Positions 44,683 through 52,764 of a stretch of 64,000 nt of DNA are shown one piece after another; within the stretch, counting starts at the first letter, position 1, and the number at the start of each line of letters is the position of its first letter. Position numbers and translations under genes: made by a program. This stretch comes from Cupriavidus metallidurans CH34 (lineage in GTDB: Bacteria; Pseudomonadota; Gammaproteobacteria; Burkholderiales; Burkholderiaceae): contig NC_007973.1 in assembly GCF_000196015.1 (NCBI RefSeq), forward strand, positions 186,001 through 250,000. The letters run 5' to 3'. The notes beneath the pieces were generated by a model. That model was not told the DNA's origin. It made no database searches and saw nothing but the letters and a program-made list of their open reading frames with translations.

Positions 44683-45759
44683 ATGCTTTATCGCGAATCC
44701 GGACAGTTCAAGACCAGCTACGTTGCCGACAGCCAGATTTTCCCGATCCGGCAGGACCGCATCTTCTTTGCCCTGCTGATGGCGGTGGCGTTCGTGGCGA
44801 TTCCGTTCGTCGGCACCGAATACTGGCTCAGCGCCATCCTGACGCCGTTCCTGATCTTCTCGCTGGCGGCGCTTGGACTCAACATTCTCACCGGCTACGC
44901 TGGCCAGCTCTCGCTCGGCACGGCCGCATTCATGGCGGTGGGCGCGTACGCGGCCTACAACTTCCAGCTTCGGATCGAAGGCATTCCGGTGCTGCTGACG
45001 TTCATCCTGGCCGGCGCGTCGGCGGCGGTGGTGGGTGTGGCGTTCGGGCTGCCGTCGCTGCGCATCAAGGGCTTCTACCTGGCGGTGGCCACGCTGGCCG
45101 CGCAGTTCTTCGTGGTGTGGGCGCTGACCAAGTTTCCCTGGTTGTCGAACAACAGTTCCTCGGGCGTGATCACGGCGCAGCGGCTCGACCTGTTTGGCGT
45201 GGCGATCGACACCCCGGTGAAGAAGTATCTGTTTGTGCTGGGCATCGTCACCGTGCTGGCGCTGATCGCCAAGAACCTGGTGCGCTCGGCCACGGGCCGC
45301 GCGTGGATGGCGGTGCGCGACATGGACGTGGCGGCCGAGGTGATCGGCATCCCGCTGATGCGCACCAAGCTGCTGGCGTTCGCAGTCAGCTCCTTCTATT
45401 GCGGCGTGGCTGGCGCGCTGTATGCGTTCTGCTATCTGGGCTCGGTGGAGCCAGATGGCTTCTCGCTCGATCTGTCGTTCCGCATCCTGTTCATGATCAT
45501 CATCGGCGGCGTGGGCAGCATCCTGGGCTCGTTCCTGGGCGCCGCATTCATCCTGCTGCTGCCGATATTTCTCGACAACGTGCTGCCCGCGCTGGCGTCG
45601 TCGCTGCACCTGCCGTTCACGAACGCCACGGTGTCGCATATCCAGCTCATGGTGTTCGGCGGGTTGATCATCTTCTTCCTGATCGTCGAGCCGCATGGCC
45701 TGGCTCGCCTCTGGCAGATCGCCAAGGAGAAGCTGCGCTTGTGGCCATTCCCGCACTAG
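44683..45759 (+). CDS. HAAT-family ABC transporter permease, LivM-like
   Basis: 358 residues, about ten hydrophobic segments. LNILTGYAGQLSLGTAAFMAVGAYAAY and GRAWMAVRDMDVAAEVIGI are LivM hallmarks; RILFMIIIGGVGSILGSFLGAAFI is the conserved later loop. It has a longer N-terminal part before TM1 (~25 residues) than E. coli LivM core. Forms the membrane channel with the LivH-like protein. Confidence 0.93.
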   Translation: MLYRESGQFKTSYVADSQIFPIRQDRIFFALLMAVAFVAIPFVGTEYWLSAILTPFLIFSLAALGLNILTGYAGQLSLGTAAFMAVGAYAAYNFQLRIEGIPVLLTFILAGASAAVVGVAFGLPSLRIKGFYLAVATLAAQFFVVWALTKFPWLSNNSSSGVITAQRLDLFGVAIDTPVKKYLFVLGIVTVLALIAKNLVRSATGRAWMAVRDMDVAAEVIGIPLMRTKLLAFAVSSFYCGVAGALYAFCYLGSVEPDGFSLDLSFRILFMIIIGGVGSILGSFLGAAFILLLPIFLDNVLPALASSLHLPFTNATVSHIQLMVFGGLIIFFLIVEPHGLARLWQIAKEKLRLWPFPH

Positions 45760-45823
45760 TCCCGTGTGCCCGTATTTCATGTCGTTCCCATAACAACGCC
45801 CGATCGAGGTGAAGGAGACTGTG

Positions 45824-47161
45824 ATGACAACCGTGTTTCGCAACGTGCAGCGCGCCGCCCTTGTGGTCAGCGTCGCGGCTGCCATGCTGGTACCGGCATT
45901 GCCGGCGCTGGCGCAAACCAATGATCAGTTCGTCGCGCTGCCGAGCTACCGTGTTGGCCCGTACGGCGCCAACGGCCAGTCGTTCTATGGCGGCTTCGTG
46001 GACTACCTGAACTACGTCAATCTCAAGGAAGGTGGCGTCAACGGCGTCAAGCTGGGCTGGGAAGAGTGCGAGACCGAGTACAACAACGCCAAGGGCGTGG
46101 AGTGCTACGAGCGCTTGAAGGCCAAGAGCAGCGCGAGCAAGGGCACCGCCTATCACACAATGTCCACGGGTATCTCGTACGCGCTGGTCGACAAGACCGC
46201 CGCCGACAAGGTGCCGCTGGTGATGATGGGCTACGGACGTACCGATGCAGTGGATGGCTCGGTCTTCCCGTACGCGTTTCCGCTGGTGACGACGTACCAG
46301 ATGCAGGTATCGGCCATCGTCAAGTTCCTGGCGTCGAAGAACGGCGGATCGCTGGCCGGCAAGAAGATCGTCTACCTGTATCACGATTCGGCCTACGGCA
46401 AGGAGCCGATCGTCGCGCTCGAGGCCGAAGCCAAACTCGGCAAGTTCAACCTGGTCGAGATTCCCGTGGCGCACCCGGGCAACGAGCAGGGTGCGCAGTG
46501 GCTCAAGATCCGCCAGGAGAATCCTGACTACGTGATCTTCTGGGGCTGGGGCGTGATGAACCAGACCGCGCTGAAGGCTGCGCAGAAGGTCGGCTACTCG
46601 CGCGACAAGATGATCGGGTCGTGGTGGGCCGGGTCCGAGGAGGACACGGTACCGGCCGGCGAGGCCGCCAAGGGCTACATGAGCGCCACCTGGAACGTGG
46701 CTGGCAAGAACGTGCCGCTGATTGCTGACATCGAGAAGGTGGTCTACGGCGCCGGCAAGGGCAACATGCAGGATCGCAACAAGGTCGGCTCGGTGCTCTA
46801 TAACCGCGGCGTGTCGGCGGCCGTGGTGACCGTCGAAGCCATCCGCGGGGCGCAGGCGAAGTTCGGCAAGGGCAAGGTGATGAGCGGCGACGAAATGCGC
46901 TGGGCCTTCGAGAACCTGAACCTGACCAGCGCGCGGTTGCAGCAGGTTGGCGCCACCGGCCTGCTGCCGGAGATCAAGACGAGCTGCGACAACCACGAGG
47001 GCTCCGGCAAGGTGAAGATCCAGCAGTGGGACGGCGCCAAGTGGGTGGTGGTGTCCGACTGGATCGAGGGTAACAAGAGCCTGATCCACCCGCTGTTCAA
47101 GGCCACGGCGGCGCAGTACGCGAAGGAAAAGGGCATCACGCCGGCTTGCATGAAGTCGTAG
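45824..47161 (+). CDS. HAAT-family ABC transporter substrate-binding protein
   Basis: 445 residues with a Sec signal peptide (AALVVSVAAAMLVPALPALAQ, cleaved ALA|QT near residue 31). Type I periplasmic-binding fold (Peripla_BP_6). It is larger than LivJ (~367) and belongs to the set found with acyl-CoA ligases in Burkholderiales; GGVNGVKLGWEECETEYNNAKGVECYERLK is its early signature. It contains four cysteines that may form disulfides in the periplasm. AAGGAGA before the start is a strong ribosome-binding site. The ligand is likely a carboxylate (aromatic, branched or long-chain), inferred only from the flanking ligases. Confidence 0.9.
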   Translation: MTTVFRNVQRAALVVSVAAAMLVPALPALAQTNDQFVALPSYRVGPYGANGQSFYGGFVDYLNYVNLKEGGVNGVKLGWEECETEYNNAKGVECYERLKAKSSASKGTAYHTMSTGISYALVDKTAADKVPLVMMGYGRTDAVDGSVFPYAFPLVTTYQMQVSAIVKFLASKNGGSLAGKKIVYLYHDSAYGKEPIVALEAEAKLGKFNLVEIPVAHPGNEQGAQWLKIRQENPDYVIFWGWGVMNQTALKAAQKVGYSRDKMIGSWWAGSEEDTVPAGEAAKGYMSATWNVAGKNVPLIADIEKVVYGAGKGNMQDRNKVGSVLYNRGVSAAVVTVEAIRGAQAKFGKGKVMSGDEMRWAFENLNLTSARLQQVGATGLLPEIKTSCDNHEGSGKVKIQQWDGAKWVVVSDWIEGNKSLIHPLFKATAAQYAKEKGITPACMKS

Positions 47162-47223
47162 GCGTTGCCTTTCCCCCGCTCCCACTCGTGGGGGCGGGGA
47201 GCAAAACGATCTGGGATGCGGAC

Positions 47224-48039
47224 ATGACCCTTCTATCCGTCAACAACATCGAAGTCATCTACGACCACGTGATCCTCGTGCTCAAGGGCGTGTCGCTCGA
47301 AGTGCCTGAGGGTCGCATCGTGGCGTTGCTGGGCGCCAATGGCGCGGGCAAGACCACCACGCTCAAGGCGATCTCGAATCTGCTGCATGCGGAGCGTGGC
47401 GATGTCACCAAGGGCTCGATCGAATATCGCGGGCAGCGCGTGGACCAGCTCACGCCAAACGATCTGGTCAAGCGCGGCGTGATCCAGGTCATGGAGGGGC
47501 GCCACTGCTTCGCGCACCTGACGATCGAGGAAAACCTGCTGACGGGCGCCTATACCCGCGGGCTGTCGCGCGGCCAGACACGCGATGAACTTGAGAAGAT
47601 CTACGCGTACTTTCCGCGCCTGAAGACGCGCCGCAAATCGCAGGCAGGCTATACGTCCGGCGGCGAGCAGCAGATGTGCGCGATCGGGCGGGCCATGATG
47701 GCCAAGCCGGCGATGATCCTGCTCGACGAGCCGTCGATGGGCCTGGCGCCGCAGATCGTCGAGGAGATCTTCGAGATCGTGCGTGACCTGAATACCCGCG
47801 AGCGCGTCAGCTTTCTGCTGGCCGAGCAGAACACGATGGTGGCGCTGCGCCATGCCGACTACGGTTACATCCTCGAAAACGGCCGCGTGGTGATGGATGG
47901 CGATGCGGAATCGCTGCGCACCAACGAGGACGTCAAGGAGTTCTACCTGGGCGTGGCCGCCAACGATGCGGATGGTGCCGCGCGCAAGTCGTTCCGCGAT
48001 GTGAAGAGCTACCGCCGCCGCAAGCGCTGGCTGGCGTGA
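47224..48039 (+). CDS. HAAT-family ABC transporter ATPase, LivF-like
   Basis: 271 residues. Walker A LGANGAGKTTT, Q-loop region VMEGRHCFAHLTIEENL, signature YTSGGEQQMCAIGRAM, Walker B MILLDEPSMGLAP. A ~35-residue C-terminal tail (NDADGAARKSFRDVKSYRRRKRWLA), longer and more basic than in LivF, is typical of this sub-group. Pairs with the LivG-like ATPase. The stop overlaps the start of the next ligase gene. Confidence 0.93.
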   Translation: MTLLSVNNIEVIYDHVILVLKGVSLEVPEGRIVALLGANGAGKTTTLKAISNLLHAERGDVTKGSIEYRGQRVDQLTPNDLVKRGVIQVMEGRHCFAHLTIEENLLTGAYTRGLSRGQTRDELEKIYAYFPRLKTRRKSQAGYTSGGEQQMCAIGRAMMAKPAMILLDEPSMGLAPQIVEEIFEIVRDLNTRERVSFLLAEQNTMVALRHADYGYILENGRVVMDGDAESLRTNEDVKEFYLGVAANDADGAARKSFRDVKSYRRRKRWLA

Positions 48040-49316
48040 ACACAAGACAGACCATGGCTGCTGATCCTGTTGAATATTTCGATGCCCTCGAGACACGCAA
48101 TCCGGCCGAGCGCGAGGCGGCGCTGTTTGCCGCCCTGGTGCGGCAGATTGCCCATGCGCAGTCGCACGCGGCTTACTTCGCGGAGATACTCTGCGACATC
48201 GACGCGCGCGACATCACGTCGCGTGCCGCGCTGGCGACGCTGCCGGTCACACGCAAGTCCGAAATGACCATGCAGCAGCGTATCGCGCCGCCGTTAGGCG
48301 GCCTGAACGCGACCCCGCTGCGCGATCTGCGGCATGTGTTCCAGTCGCCGGGCCCGATCCACGAGCCCGACGGTCATGGACCAGACTGGTGGCGCACGGC
48401 GCGCGCCATGTTCGCCGCCGGCTTCCGTGAGGGCGATCTGGTCTACAACACGTTCTCGTACCACTTCACGCCGGCCGGCATGATGATGGAGTCGGGTGCG
48501 CACCGGCTTGGATGCTGCGTGTTTCCGGCCGGCGTCGGGCAGACTGAGTCACAAGTGCAGGCGCTGGCCAACCTGCAGCCTTCCGCCTACGCGGGCACGC
48601 CGTCGTTCCTGAAGCTGCTGATCGAGCGGGGCGAGGAGATGGGCATGGCGTGCTCCAGCATTTCCAAGGCGCTGGTCAGTGGCGAGGCCTGTCCGCCCGC
48701 GCTGCGTGCCTGGCTGCAGGACCACGGCATCACCGCACGGCAGATGTATGGCACTGCCGATCTCGGCCTGATCGCCTATGAGACCGCAGGCGGCGATGGC
48801 TGGGTGGTCGACGAGGGCGTGCTGGTCGAGATCGTCGAGCCGGGCGGCACGGAGCCGATGCCGGAAGGCGAAGTCGGCGAGGTCGTGGTAACGGTACTTG
48901 GCAATAGCGATTACCCGTTGATCCGCTTTGGCACGGGCGACCTGTCGGCGATCGTGGCCGATTCATCGCATCGGGCAAGCCCGTGTGGCCGGACCAATAT
49001 CCGGCTCAAGGGATGGCTCGGGCGCGCGGACCAGGCCACCAAGGTCAAGGGGATGTTCGTCCACCCGGGGCAGGTGGGCGATGTCGTTCGGCGTCATGCG
49101 GAGATTCGCGCGGCGCGGCTGATCGTGACAGGCACAGTTGGGGCCGATGTGATGACGCTCCATTGCGACGTCACGCGCGAAGACGAGGCGCTGGCGGCGG
49201 CCATCCGCGAATCCATGCGTGAAGTCCTGCGGCTGCGGGGCGAAGTCCGCTTCGTGCCGGCAGGATCGCTGCCGCAGGATGGCAAGGTGATCGAGGATGC
49301 GCGTAGTTACGACTGA
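48036..49316 (+). CDS. PaaK-like phenylacetate/aryl-CoA ligase-type adenylating enzyme
   Basis: About 426 residues, ANL superfamily of the PaaK branch. ALETRNPAEREAALFAALVRQIAHAQSHAAYF is the usual N terminus, with ligand region YAGTPSFLKLLIERGEEMG, YGTADLGLIAYE and DYPLIRFGTGDLSAI. The usual Gly-rich AMP loop is weak (FQSPGPIHEPDG), as in many members. GTG 48036 overlaps the LivF-like stop by 4 bp (GTGA); ATG 48054 is an alternative. Having both a long-chain-type and an aryl-type ligase in one operon with one HAAT transporter is notable. Confidence 0.85.
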   Translation: MNTRQTMAADPVEYFDALETRNPAEREAALFAALVRQIAHAQSHAAYFAEILCDIDARDITSRAALATLPVTRKSEMTMQQRIAPPLGGLNATPLRDLRHVFQSPGPIHEPDGHGPDWWRTARAMFAAGFREGDLVYNTFSYHFTPAGMMMESGAHRLGCCVFPAGVGQTESQVQALANLQPSAYAGTPSFLKLLIERGEEMGMACSSISKALVSGEACPPALRAWLQDHGITARQMYGTADLGLIAYETAGGDGWVVDEGVLVEIVEPGGTEPMPEGEVGEVVVTVLGNSDYPLIRFGTGDLSAIVADSSHRASPCGRTNIRLKGWLGRADQATKVKGMFVHPGQVGDVVRRHAEIRAARLIVTGTVGADVMTLHCDVTREDEALAAAIRESMREVLRLRGEVRFVPAGSLPQDGKVIEDARSYD

Positions 49317-49366
49317 CTACGACTGACGTGTGCCGACCCGCGCGGCCGCCTGATCCGCACGCTGGA

Positions 49367-49819
49367 TCATTCCGGCTGCGCGTTGCTGCTCCGCACATGG
49401 CCACCGCGAGGCCGCGTGGGCAGGCGCACCATCCACACGGTGGTCCCCAGCGCGATCGCGATCAGCGTGATCGACGCCACAGGCCGTTCGCGCATCAGCC
49501 ATGCCGTGATGATCATCGAAGGCCACATCATCGACAACGCCAGGCATTTGGCCCGAAACGGGATGCTGCGGTGGGTCTGCCAGTCGTGCACGAGCGGACC
49601 GAAGCGGTGATGCGCGAGCAGCCAGCGATGAAAGCGCTCCGAGCCACGCGCAAAGCACGCGGCCGCCAGCAGGACGAATGGCGTGGTGGGGAGGACTGGC
49701 AGGAAGATGCCGATGACCCCGAGCGCGAGGCTCAGGGTGCCGCAAGTGACCCAGAACGCTCGAATGGCGCGTTCGCGGTGCGTTAGCGTGGTCTGGCGTT
49801 CGGGGTCGTCTGGTTGCAA
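49367..49819 (-). CDS. YbaN/DUF454 inner-membrane protein
   Basis: 150 residues. The DUF454 core is clear: FWVTCGTLSLALGVIGIFLPVLPTTPFVLLAAACFARGSERFHRWLLAHHRFGP, followed by two more hydrophobic segments near residues 95-130. Function unknown. It is convergent with the PaaK-like gene and is 40 bp downstream of the nitronate monooxygenase gene on the same strand. Confidence 0.85.
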   Translation of the reverse strand: MQPDDPERQTTLTHRERAIRAFWVTCGTLSLALGVIGIFLPVLPTTPFVLLAAACFARGSERFHRWLLAHHRFGPLVHDWQTHRSIPFRAKCLALSMMWPSMIITAWLMRERPVASITLIAIALGTTVWMVRLPTRPRGGHVRSSNAQPE

Positions 49820-49859
49820 CTGGAGAAATGCGGCTAGCGCGCCAAGGGCGGAAACGCCC

Positions 49860-50837
49860 TTATGCTACCAGCCCCAGGCGGGCACGCGCGGCGTCGTACT
49901 CGCTCTTCATGCGTGCCACGATCTCACCGGCGGTGGGGATGTCTTCGATCTGGCCCACGCCCTGACCGGCGCCCCAGATGTCCTTCCATGCCTTGGCCTT
50001 CGAACTGCCGCTGGAGAAGTCCATCTTGCTCTTGTCGGCCACGGGCAGGTTCTCCGGATCGAGCCCCGAATTGACGATGCTCTCGCGGATGTAGTTGCCG
50101 TGCACACCCGTGAACAGGTTCGTGTAGATGATGTCCGACGCGGCCGAACTGGTGATCGACTGCTTGTACTCGAGCGCTGCGTGCGCCTCTTGCGATGCGA
50201 TGAAGCGTGTGCCCACGTAGGCGAAATCCGCGCCCATGGCCTGCGCGGCCAGCACGGCTTCACCGGTGGCGATGGAGCCGGACAGCGCGATCGGGCCGTC
50301 GAAGAACTTGCGCACTTCGCCCACCAGCGCGAACGGCGATAGCGTGCCGGCATGGCCGCCTGCACCGGCCGCCACCAGGATCAGGCCGTCAACGCCGGCC
50401 TCGATCGCTTTTTCAGCGTGGCGAATGTTGATGACGTCGTGCAGCACGATGCCGCCGTAGCTGTGCACGGCGTCGATCATTTCCTTGGGCGGCGCGCGCA
50501 GCGACGTGATGAAGATCGGCACCTTGTGTTCGACGCAGACCTTCACGTCATGCTCGAGGCGCGCGTTGGAGGCGTGCACGATCTGGTTGACCGCGATCGG
50601 GCCCACCGGCTTGCCGGGATTCGCCGCCTTGAAGTTGGCCAGTTCCGCTTGGATCTGGGTCAGCCATTCATCGAGCAGTTCGGCGGGGCGCGCGTTTAGC
50701 GCGGGGAACGAGCCGACGATGCCGGCCTTGCACTGCGCCAGCACCAGTTCCGGATAGCTGACGATGAACATTGGCGACGCGATAACGGGCAGGGCCAGGT
50801 TTTGCAGCACTGGCGGAATAAGCTTGGCGGCAGGCAT
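49860..50837 (-). CDS. Nitronate monooxygenase (2-nitropropane dioxygenase family)
   Basis: 325 residues, FMN-binding TIM barrel. PVIASPMFIVSYPELVLAQCKAGIVGSFPALNARP is the N-terminal FMN region; GGHAGTLSPFALVGEVRKF and GADFAYVGTRFIASQEA are the conserved flavin-phosphate loops, with the catalytic His in GAGGHAG. It oxidises alkyl nitronates such as propionate-3-nitronate to aldehydes or keto acids, detoxifying plant or fungal nitro compounds. A 12-bp palindrome overlapping its promoter suggests TetR-type repression. Confidence 0.9.
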   Translation of the reverse strand: MPAAKLIPPVLQNLALPVIASPMFIVSYPELVLAQCKAGIVGSFPALNARPAELLDEWLTQIQAELANFKAANPGKPVGPIAVNQIVHASNARLEHDVKVCVEHKVPIFITSLRAPPKEMIDAVHSYGGIVLHDVINIRHAEKAIEAGVDGLILVAAGAGGHAGTLSPFALVGEVRKFFDGPIALSGSIATGEAVLAAQAMGADFAYVGTRFIASQEAHAALEYKQSITSSAASDIIYTNLFTGVHGNYIRESIVNSGLDPENLPVADKSKMDFSSGSSKAKAWKDIWGAGQGVGQIEDIPTAGEIVARMKSEYDAARARLGLVA

Positions 50838-50862
50838 GAAGTCTCCTCACATCCGTGTTATG

Positions 50863-50881
50863 GAACGATCGTTCGATTATA
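50863..50881 (-). promoter_or_regulatory. TetR-like operator and -10 box for the nitronate monooxygenase gene
   Basis: On the minus strand TATAAT (50881-50876) is followed at once by the perfect 12-bp palindrome GAACGATCGTTC (50874-50863), 26 bp upstream of the start codon. A repressor there would block initiation. The dyad type is common for TetR-family repressors, none of which is encoded in this window. Confidence 0.6.
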
Positions 50882-51042
50882 GGGAGTTTCGGGTAGCGTG
50901 GCGCCGGGCTAGAGGGCGCAGTCTATGCGCTTGCCTTGGTGTCTGGAATCGGAATCCTGCCGATCGTCCCCTGGGCGGTCGGGGGGCGAAGACCTTGCCT
51001 GCTTGCTGAAGGCTACGACGAGGCGCGAGTTAGCGCAGAGCC

Positions 51043-51072
51043 AAAAAAAAGGCCCCGCTGGGTTAGCGGGGC
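51043..51072 (-). terminator. Rho-independent terminator, minus strand
   Basis: Stem GCCCCGCT / AGCGGGGC (51072-51065 and 51059-51052) with a 5-nt loop and, on the minus strand, eight T residues (51050-51043). It lies 169 bp downstream of the RlmI-like stop codon at 51241. It may end that operon or a separate small RNA. Confidence 0.9.
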
Positions 51073-51135
51073 GATTACCACGAAGACTGATAAGAAGAGA
51101 CGGTCAGACACCTGCCAATGCCTTACCGTGAGACG
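51073..51135 (-). ncRNA. Possible small RNA or 3'-UTR ending at the terminator at 51043
   Basis: On the minus strand, TTCTTG-N17-TAAGAT forms a weak promoter at roughly 51170-51140, and the transcript would end in the strong terminator at 51043-51072, giving an RNA of ~90-100 nt. No open frame is present. It could also simply be the 3'-UTR of the upstream methyltransferase gene, from which a small RNA may be processed. Confidence 0.3.
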
Positions 51136-51240
51136 AATCTTAGTAGCTGTTTGTGACCGCAAGAAGTCAGGCCGAGGACAATTCCGGAAAACCCTGAGTC
51201 TGGCCTTTCCTGGCGATTCTCGGCCCGTCCCTGATTCCGG

Positions 51241-52434
51241 TCAGATCTTCTCGAGCAGCAGACCCTTCAGATATTCGCCTTCCGGGAAGGCCGCCGACAT
51301 CGGATGGTCCGTGCCGGCCGACAGGCGGCGCAGGATCCGCGCATCCGAGCGCGCATCGGTGGCCGCGCCCGCCACGATCTTCTGGAACAGCTCCATGCTG
51401 ATCGCACCCGAGCACGAGTACGTGAACAGCAGGCCGCCCGGACGCAGCAACTGCATCCCGACCAGGTTGATTTCCTTGTAAGCGCGGGCAGCACGGTCGA
51501 TATGCTGTGCCGACGGCGCGAACTTGGGAGGGTCCAGCACGATCAGGTCGAACTGACGGCCCTCGGCGCGGAATTCACGCAGCGTCTTGAAGACATCCGC
51601 GTCGAGCCACGTGGCGCGCGCCGGATCGAAACCGTTCAGAGTCACGTTGCTGGCCGCGATCTTGAGCGCCTCGCCCGACGAATCGATCGACGTCACCGAC
51701 GTGGCGCCGCCACGCAGCGCCGCCAGCGAGAAGCCGCCGGTGTAGCAGAAGCAGTTCAGCACCTCGCGGCCCTCGGCGAGGTCGCCGACGAGCTTGCGGT
51801 TGTCGCGCTGGTCCACGTAGAAGCCGGTCTTGTGGCCGTTGCGCACGTCGACGTGGTAGCGCACGCCGTGCTCGGTCACCGACAGTTCCGGGTCGGGCTC
51901 GGCGCCGGCCAGCACGCCGGTCACCAGCGGCAGTCCTTCGCGCTGGCGCACCGCCGCGTCAGAACGTTCGTAGACGTTCGGGCAGCCGGTTTCCTTGATC
52001 AGCGCCTGCACCAGCGCGTCTTTCCATTGCTCCACGCCCGCGGCGTTGAACTGGCAGACGAGCTGGCCGCGTTCGCCCTGGCCGTAGTAGTCGACGATCA
52101 GACCCGGCAGGCGGTCGGATTCGCCGAAGATCAGGCGCACGGCGTTGGTGTCGCGCACCCATTGCTTGCGGTGTGCCAGGGCCGCCGACACGCGGCGCTT
52201 GAACATCGCGTGATCGACCGGCTCGTTCTCGTCGAACGTCCAGACACGCGCGCGGATCTGTGATTCGGGGCTGTACGCGCCGCGCGCCAGGAAGCGGCCG
52301 TCCGCGCTGCGGATGACCACGGTCGATCCCGGTTCGCAACGGCCTTCGGTAGCGGCGATGCCCGTGGCGTAGACCCACGGATGGCGCCGGAGCAGGGACT
52401 TTTCCTTGCCCGGCTTGAGGGTGATGACGTTCAT
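51241..52434 (-). CDS. Class I rRNA methyltransferase, RlmI-like (PUA domain)
   Basis: 397 residues (E. coli RlmI 396). N-terminal PUA-like domain (residues ~1-75: LKPGKEKSLLRRHPWVYATGI), then the EEHEE linker and a Rossmann methyltransferase domain with NCFCYTGGFSLAALRGGATSVTSID and the DLIVLDPPKFAPS motif. RlmI makes m5C1962 in 23S rRNA. It follows ybeD by 4 bp and is probably co-transcribed with dacA-ybeD; in E. coli lipB occupies that position. Confidence 0.9.
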   Translation of the reverse strand: MNVITLKPGKEKSLLRRHPWVYATGIAATEGRCEPGSTVVIRSADGRFLARGAYSPESQIRARVWTFDENEPVDHAMFKRRVSAALAHRKQWVRDTNAVRLIFGESDRLPGLIVDYYGQGERGQLVCQFNAAGVEQWKDALVQALIKETGCPNVYERSDAAVRQREGLPLVTGVLAGAEPDPELSVTEHGVRYHVDVRNGHKTGFYVDQRDNRKLVGDLAEGREVLNCFCYTGGFSLAALRGGATSVTSIDSSGEALKIAASNVTLNGFDPARATWLDADVFKTLREFRAEGRQFDLIVLDPPKFAPSAQHIDRAARAYKEINLVGMQLLRPGGLLFTYSCSGAISMELFQKIVAGAATDARSDARILRRLSAGTDHPMSAAFPEGEYLKGLLLEKI

Positions 52435-52438
52435 GCGG

Positions 52439-52747
52439 TTACAGCACCACCTTGACCATCGGATGCCCGGTCAGCGCGCGATACAGCTCGTCGAGTTGCT
52501 CGCGGCTCGTGACCCACACGGTCACCGTCAGCCCCAGATAGTTGCCGTTGCGGGACGGACGCATCTCCATCTTGCCGGCGTGGAAGTTCGGGTCGAAGTC
52601 CTGGATCAGGGTCACGATCGCTTCGGCGAAGCCATCCTGCATCGCGCCCATGACCTTGATCGGGAAATCGCTCGGGTACTCGATCAGCGACTGTTCCGGC
52701 GGAATCTCCCCCGGAATCAGCGGACCGTTGTTCGAATCTGTAGACAT
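52439..52747 (-). CDS. ybeD: DUF493/YbeD family protein
   Basis: 102 residues from ATG 52747. Matches the YbeD family: LIEYPSDFPIKVMGAMQDGFAEAIVTLI is the conserved start of the ACT-like fold. E. coli YbeD (87 residues) is encoded directly after dacA, exactly as here, but its function is not established. The upstream open extension in this frame is leader. It follows dacA by 17 bp and precedes the RlmI-like gene by 4 bp. Confidence 0.88.
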   Translation of the reverse strand: MSTDSNNGPLIPGEIPPEQSLIEYPSDFPIKVMGAMQDGFAEAIVTLIQDFDPNFHAGKMEMRPSRNGNYLGLTVTVWVTSREQLDELYRALTGHPMVKVVL

Positions 52748-52764
52748 CTCGAATCCTTGAACTC

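Noticed and set aside
43849-45921. 690-codon minus-strand open frame
   Set aside because: It is antisense to livH/livM-like genes and arises from GC-biased codons; the translation is low-complexity and motif-free.
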